64,000 bases of DNA from Strongyloides papillosus. Lineage: Eukaryota > Nematoda > Chromadorea > Rhabditida > Strongyloididae. Position 1 is the first letter of the stretch. Each line of letters opens with the position of its first letter. Location: positions 1-64,000 of the forward strand of contig SRSI01000030.1 in NCBI GenBank assembly GCA_005656395.1. Reading direction: 5' to 3'. Under the pieces are notes generated by a model, which saw only the letters and a program-made list of their open reading frames with translations, ran no database searches and had not been told where the DNA came from. The position numbers were made by a program, and so were the translations under genes. Shown here piece after piece: positions 60,771 through 64,000 of this stretch.

Positions 60771-61596
60771 TCATAGTTTAGTGTAGTCCATATAATACGC
60801 TTTATCTTTTACACTAATTATTTCACCACTCTGACAAATGCTGCATTCAAATTCTTCAATATCACATCTGTAATTAGAGATATGATTTAAAATTTTAACG
60901 AAATTAAGCCTAACAGCGTCAATTAAAACATTTTCATATTCCCCCATGGTATTACCACAAATGATACTATCTGTGATCTGCTTCAGAATTAAATAAAGTC
61001 CACATCCTTCAAAAAGACCCATTTTTTCAAGCGACTCCTTCTTAAGAAGAGTACCATTAAATGGTATTCCACCAAAATTTTTGCTTTTACAAATTTTTAT
61101 TAAAAGATATTCAAATGTTCCATCTGACAGAATAACATCAAAATTATCATAATTAAAAATGCGGCGCCTATTGTCAGTATTATTCTCTATGATTATTAAC
61201 TCATCATTCTCGACGTCTAAAAAAACGAGCTTTTTGATGTCCGTGAAATCTTTGTCCTTTAAAAAGATTTCATACTCACGGTCATCATTAAAATCAATCT
61301 TAAATGAAAATTTTTATTCACATACTTCTTAAAATTATAAATAAACTTACGCGATGTGGAACCACATTATCCCCTATATTTGTTGGGCACTTTGAGCAAT
61401 AGTCTACTCCAAATATTTTATTTTCACCGTAGTAAATTTTTAGATACTCTACTTTTGGCCTATCCAATTCCTCTATATTTCTTAAAACTGTGAGACAGAG
61501 ATCTCTACAGACAAGTTTTAAATTATTTAAATCTTTCCAATGTAACTTTTTTAAAATTGGAAGTTTAAATTGATCCGGCAAACTGAGGAAATCCAT
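60771..61596 (-). CDS. F-box protein 8 (257 aa, C-terminally shortened)
   Basis: Exons 61596-61351 and 61298-60771, 52-bp phase-0 intron. F-box: LSLPDQFKLPILKKLHWKDLNNLKLVCRDLC. Exon 2 starts as in copies 5 and 6 but then diverges, and the protein ends about 50 residues early; the final CX2CX3H knuckle is missing, with only FECSICQSGEIISV near its end. A second F-box fragment follows downstream. It may be a functional short form or a decaying gene. Confidence 0.65.
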
Positions 61597-61752
61597 AGCT
61601 AGTTTCTGAAATAACACAAACAAATATTAACATACTATTTTAAATTTATCTTTATTAAAAAAAAAAAGATTACAATAAAATAAACAGTATAACTTTAAAA
61701 AATCATCAAAACATAATCGTTAAAGAAGAAAAACAAATTCATCCAAATTAAA

Positions 61753-62679
61753 TCAATACCATCCATTCTCTATAAGATATTGTCTAACTAACATTACAAT
61801 AACTCCTTGTATATTTCTTCCAGTAGAAATTTTTGGTAAACGTTGAAGGTTTCCAAAGTCATTGATAATCGGGATTCTTACAACCTTATCAATATTATCT
61901 TGAAGCCAATCCTGAAGATCCTGAACCCTTCCACAGGCATCATAATTATCCTCTCTATGAATATTCAAAATTAACTTATCCTTATCTCTTTTCATCACCT
62001 TAAAAAGTTCGAGGTTTTGAATGAATTTTTGGAGAGTAAGATCATATAAAATCTTTAATCCTCTTTCTTGTCTCCATCTTATAACATCATCTCTTGTCTT
62101 TTTATGTTGAGCAAGGCACCTTCTGACGTAATTGCGTTGAATAAAAGTTCTCGAGGTTCCTCTGTATCTGAATTGGTAAGTTTTATTACAGAGATGAAGT
62201 AATTTGTAATACTGATACCCTTCATCAACGGAACGGAAGGATATGCCGTTGAATACTAATTTTTTAACAGGATAGACAGGTGAATAGATAGATCTAGCAT
62301 TATAAATGCAAACGACATTATCAGGTTCAAGTTTGAATTTAAGAGTTCCAGTACCTTCTGTTGTTGGTGAGAATGAGTTTAAAGTCATATTATTTCCCAC
62401 ATACCAACGATTGGCGTATGGAACTGTTCTTCTTTGAAATATATGTCTATCTGGAGGTCCTTCTCTGAAAGTTGTTCTTCTTATTATGTCAAAATGTTTT
62501 TTTGTTGATGTTGAAGGAGGTGGTGTGTTGTTAGAAATTTCAACAGTTGGCTCAGCAGGTTGATCTTCTTCATCCAATTCCTCAGTTAACTCTACATTAT
62601 ACTCAACAGCAGTGGGATCAACTTCCATAATTCCATTTAAATAGTCTTCATCGTTGAAATCTCCTTCACTGTTCGACAT
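61753..62679 (-). CDS. NADAR-domain protein (308 aa)
   Basis: Single exon, start chosen at the ATG at 62679; a TTGTAG site 23-30 bp upstream looks like a splice or trans-splice acceptor. Residues 1-60 are acidic and disordered. Residues about 121-305 match the NADAR (YbiA-like) pattern: FNGISFRSVDEGYQYYKLLHL, an Arg-rich helix, DDVIRWRQERGLKILYDLTLQKFIQNLELFKVM, then LNIHREDNYDACGR, and TGRNIQGVIVMLVRQYL near the end, equivalent to the G-x-N-x-x-G..LM.vR signature. Where many NADAR proteins have a Trp-Gly after the Asp, this one has Ala-Cys-Gly. NADAR proteins act as N-glycosidases on ADP-ribose-type adducts or riboflavin intermediates; activity here is unproven. Confidence 0.7.
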   Translation of the reverse strand: MSNSEGDFNDEDYLNGIMEVDPTAVEYNVELTEELDEEDQPAEPTVEISNNTPPPSTSTKKHFDIIRRTTFREGPPDRHIFQRRTVPYANRWYVGNNMTLNSFSPTTEGTGTLKFKLEPDNVVCIYNARSIYSPVYPVKKLVFNGISFRSVDEGYQYYKLLHLCNKTYQFRYRGTSRTFIQRNYVRRCLAQHKKTRDDVIRWRQERGLKILYDLTLQKFIQNLELFKVMKRDKDKLILNIHREDNYDACGRVQDLQDWLQDNIDKVVRIPIINDFGNLQRLPKISTGRNIQGVIVMLVRQYLIENGWY

Positions 62680-63206
62680 ATCGACAAGTGTAGCAATCAG
62701 AAATCTACAATAAAATGTAATTAATTTAAGAAAATTAAACATACATGAAAATTTATTGAAGTATAAAATGATAAAGTGAAAAATTTTAAAAGCAATCATT
62801 TAATGCTTGTACTTTAAACTTTTGCTGAAGAATGCTATTAGATGTTGCATAAGGTAATATGATATGTGGTTATATTTCATTTATTAGTATGGTTTTAATT
62901 TATCAGTCAATTGTACTTTGAATCCTTAATAAGGCATTATTGAAAAACACCTATGACCTGAAATATTATTTATTCCTTCAAAGATATTGATTTAACTATA
63001 ACCAAGTATATGTAGAGGTATTCCATTTAATATCTTAAGAAGGAATCGATAATAAAAAGTTAATGTATAAAAGTATACAATCTTGGACAATACAAATTTA
63101 TTTTATTAATAACATAAATGAAATTTCCCCAATATAATTAATAAATACTCAAGTGATAAATCTTTAGACTCCATACAATAATAAAAAAACAAAAACTTAA
63201 ACTTAA
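62680..63206. other. Spacer between NADAR gene and gene X2
   Basis: AT-rich DNA without a gene; the NADAR frame extends open upstream to 62799 but that part looks like 5' untranslated or intronic sequence. Confidence 0.4.
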
Positions 63207-63948
63207 TTACAGTAAATTAATTAAACAATTAGCAACATTATCACCCAAACCAGCAAAATACTCCTCTGGCATCATTACAACATCACGTAACCGCTTACTT
63301 GACTCAGACCCAAACGATGTCCTAGGGTAATGTTTTATTAAATCACTAATAAAATTATCAATCCTAACATTTTCGGCATCCATCTGATAGGTAAGAACTT
63401 CTATAAATATTTTAATAAAATTCAGCTCTTTAAATAATCCTTTCTTTTTATTTTTATTCTGTACAACATCCGTCGTGATAACAGAATACAGACACACAAT
63501 ACGTTTGTAGCATGAGTACAATTCGTTATCAAGGTCTGTTTTACTTTGATTGGTAGCGATTACCGGACATCTATGGATACTATAAATACTTTTAGGTACA
63601 GAATATACAATATTATCTATAAAAAGAACAAGATTAGAATGAAGGAAAGTGTAACATACTTTTTTTGTAAAGTTCAATTAAGTCTAATAGTACAATAATC
63701 TCATTCTTAAACCATATCTTGAAGTCTTCGACACCAAATTCGAGTATTTTGATCTCCTCATTGATTGTATAATACATAGGTCCTCCACGTCTTTGAAGAA
63801 GTTCCTTTGCTGATAACTCTACACGTGTTTCTTGTACGGGAAATGGCTTGTCAATAGTTATACCATCACATCGTGGAGTTAAAGCGTAGAGATCACCAAG
63901 ATATTGATTGATCTCATCAACGGGATTTGGATTTCTCTCGCACACCAT
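63207..63948 (-). CDS. Unknown protein X2, paralogue of X1
   Basis: Exons 63948-63660 and 63616-63207, 43-bp phase-1 intron at the same position as in X1; 232 aa from the first ATG in this exon. Shared blocks with X1: ELLQRRGGPMYYTINEE, FKIWFKNEIIVLLDLIELY, HRCP, ELYSCYKRIVCLYSVITTDV and KHYPRTSFGSESSKRLRDVV. The N-terminal about 50 residues of X1 have no counterpart, so an upstream exon may lie beyond a gap or outside the window; AAG before the ATG could be a splice acceptor. Function unknown. Confidence 0.65.
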
Positions 63949-64000
63949 TTTTCTTAAAACAAAATTATTTATCTCATATATTATGTAATTACAATGAGAT

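Noticed and set aside
62680..62799. 40-residue N-terminal extension of the NADAR protein
   Set aside because: It precedes an acceptor-like TTGTAG and is hydrophobic and AT-rich, unlike the acidic start; more likely intron or untranslated sequence.

Overview
The window is nuclear DNA of a nematode, most likely a parasite of the Strongyloides clade. The reasons are very AT-rich intergenic DNA, tiny GT-AG introns (about 36-60 bp), polypyrimidine-AG sites just before several start codons that look like trans-splice acceptors, conserved eukaryotic genes (ATP synthase OSCP, GOLPH3, a Tpr-like nucleoporin), and a tandem cluster of secreted acetylcholinesterase-like genes, a family known to be expanded in that clade. 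The species call is inference; no search was run.

Region 1 (1-22 kb) is a decaying tandem array of small secreted-protein genes: four copies, at about 529, 1371, 2347 and 3181, and a fifth, intact copy at 21249. Copy 4 is split by a 15.9-kb Ty3/gypsy-type LTR retrotransposon (3396-19308). That element carries a second, complete Ty3/gypsy element (6410-11629) inside its own gag-pol frame. Both LTR pairs look identical apart from an (AT)n run, so both insertions are recent. The outer element has three unusual traits: a signal-like and membrane-like segment between Gag zinc knuckles and protease, a third ORF of unknown function after pol, and three tandem hairpins with compensatory base changes in each LTR.

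Region 2 (22-33 kb) has a Thr-rich secreted protein gene and four tandem acetylcholinesterase-like genes. Two are intact. The third has two in-frame TGA codons and the fourth has a one-base frameshift. All keep the Ser-Glu-His triad, but they lack the choline-binding Trp and have Ser or Ala in place of the third oxyanion-hole Gly.

Region 3 (34-44.5 kb) is the conserved core: a Ly6/Quiver-like GPI protein gene, a Tpr/Mlp-like coiled-coil nucleoporin on the minus strand, ATP synthase OSCP and a four-exon GOLPH3. Long gene-free AT-rich stretches separate them.

Region 4 (46-64 kb) is a fast-evolving accessory block with near mirror symmetry: gene X (+), three F-box genes (+), a type I membrane protein gene (+), five F-box genes (-), a NADAR-domain gene (-) and a paralogue of gene X (-). 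Every minus-strand F-box gene has NADAR-gene sequence just upstream of it: four decayed fragments and one intact gene. The ancestral duplicated unit was therefore an F-box plus NADAR pair of which mostly only the F-box half survives. I regard this co-duplication, the structured LTR and the membrane segment in the outer polyprotein as the most interesting observations.
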